A stretch of DNA of 5,898 bases from positions 1-5,898 of the forward strand of contig CAYXVU010000316.1 in the NCBI GenBank assembly GCA_964468725.1. Direction: 5' to 3'. Shown piece by piece: positions 5,137 to 5,898 of the stretch (its first letter is position 1; each line of letters begins with the position of its first letter). The translations under genes and the position numbers were made by a program. Source of the stretch: CAYXVU01 sp964468725 (GTDB lineage Bacteria > Acidobacteriota > Blastocatellia > UBA7656). Below the pieces are notes generated by a model, which was not told the DNA's origin, searched no databases, and saw only the letters and a list, made by a program, of their open reading frames with translations.

Positions 5137-5898
5137 GCTGTCGAGTTCGTTTTGTTCTCGCCAGTAACCCGCGAATAACGAAAATCTGCGCGTCGCTTTC
5201 ACTTCGCGTCCAATTTTGGCCGTCCATTCAGGGAGGCAGTCTCTGTGTTCGTCCCATGCCTCTTGAAACGTCGCTGCTCTATCGAAGGCAGTCGCAAACT
5301 TTGCCTCCAATGCCTGCCTCTCTTCGTCAATAATGACCTTCGCCGCGTCGTAGTTGGTGAGCGCGAGGCGATGCAACCGTTCATGTCGCCAAAAGAGGCT
5401 CTGCGCGTCGAAGCCCGCGCCGGGCGCTGCGCCAATGGAAAGCAGTTCGTGACCTAGCCTGACTGGTTTGAAGACGCTCAGGCAAGGAGAAGAGGTTCCG
5501 GTCAGCCAATGGAGCGCATCGGTTTTGCGTGCGCCGCTGACCATTGAGCCTGTCGTTTGTGCCGACCGCCGCCCCGGCCACCACGACGCATGCGCACACG
5601 GCATTCGCATTCGCCAACCCTTGTGCGGACTCAGGCCATTGTGATCGCGCAGTGCAGCAAAGAAATCATCGCGCGTCAGCTTGCCTTCGCGGGCTTGCAG
5701 TCGTCGCAATGTGCAAGCACTGCGTTCGATGCCGCCGGTAAATCTGCGGTAGGCGCGGTCACTGAAGCAGTGGGCGAAATCAAAATCATTCGCTGACCGA
5801 CACCAACCTTGGCTACGAGCAAATTGGTAGGCTGCGGGCGAAAGGAGATCGAAGTCTTTGCCAATCGAGAGAACATTCGAAATCGTTCGAATGGTTTT
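5071..5898 (-). CDS. Secernin-like protein, peptidase family C69 (5' end beyond window)
   Basis: Reading leftward from 5898, one uninterrupted frame of 275 codons runs to a TGA at 5073-5071; no start codon is required within the window because the N-terminus lies beyond the right edge. Secernins are Ntn-hydrolase-fold proteins related to C69 dipeptidases; several bacterial and human members have no settled substrate. Family signatures are TISNVLSIGKDFD near the edge, FARSQGW then DFDFAHCFSD, a RRLQAREGKLT helix region with FFAALRDHNG, then QTTGSMVS, HWLTGTSSPCLSVFKPV, and a C-terminal FWRHERLHR segment. The catalytic N-terminal cysteine is outside the window, so activity cannot be judged. After FAGYWREQNELDS, where the family resemblance fades, the last 21 residues are encoded antisense to the phosphoesterase gene. 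A TTG at 5709 is an internal leucine codon, not the start. Confidence 0.88.
   Translation of the reverse strand, partial: KTIRTISNVLSIGKDFDLLSPAAYQFARSQGWCRSANDFDFAHCFSDRAYRRFTGGIERSACTLRRLQAREGKLTRDDFFAALRDHNGLSPHKGWRMRMPCAHASWWPGRRSAQTTGSMVSGARKTDALHWLTGTSSPCLSVFKPVRLGHELLSIGAAPGAGFDAQSLFWRHERLHRLALTNYDAAKVIIDEERQALEAKFATAFDRAATFQEAWDEHRDCLPEWTAKIGREVKATRRFSLFAGYWREQNELDSLSLTNSDDRHFRSAQQSSIHN

Noticed and set aside
5544..5796. Plus-strand frames opposite the secernin-like gene
   Set aside because: Composition is skewed (alanine, histidine, proline and cysteine-rich) and there are no family features, while the opposite strand carries clear secernin motifs.

Overview
The window is an ordinary bacterial housekeeping block with moderately high GC, densely packed and almost entirely on the + strand. 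It encodes RNA modification, RNA decay and riboflavin functions, and it ends in a convergent minus-strand gene. I see no phage, CRISPR, transposase or defence genes. The organism cannot be fixed from this sequence. RNase J of the 'GxFGMN' type in this company is compatible with Acidobacteriota (perhaps Blastocatellia), but that is a low-confidence inference from remembered family sequences.

Layout. Positions 1-43 may hold the last codons of an upstream gene. Positions 34-182 form a striking intergenic inverted repeat whose arms are built from tandem GAATTC-containing units, with a GC-rich hairpin in the loop. A candidate promoter at 220-249 lies directly before tsaD (259-1332), which makes the t6A modification of tRNA. 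The deaminase end of ribD (1354-1632) follows and is cut by a run of exactly 100 Ns (1633-1732), a conventional unknown-size assembly gap. Beyond the gap come rsmA/ksgA without its first codons (1734-2570), a 104-base spacer with an extended -10 promoter candidate, an RNase J gene (2675-4336), and a membrane-anchored calcineurin-like metallophosphoesterase (4333-5136) overlapping the RNase J stop by 4 bases. On the minus strand, a secernin-like (peptidase family C69) gene enters from the right edge (5898) and ends at 5071, inside the 3' end of the phosphoesterase gene.

How they fit together. TsaD (tRNA A37 modification), RsmA (16S rRNA dimethylation) and RNase J (rRNA maturation, mRNA decay) share a theme of RNA maturation and translation fidelity. 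RibD and the phosphoesterase are probably co-transcribed without an obvious functional link. The genuinely odd items are the GAATTC repeat, the 66-base convergent coding overlap, and altered residues in usually conserved RNase J motifs. I found no convincing new biological system.
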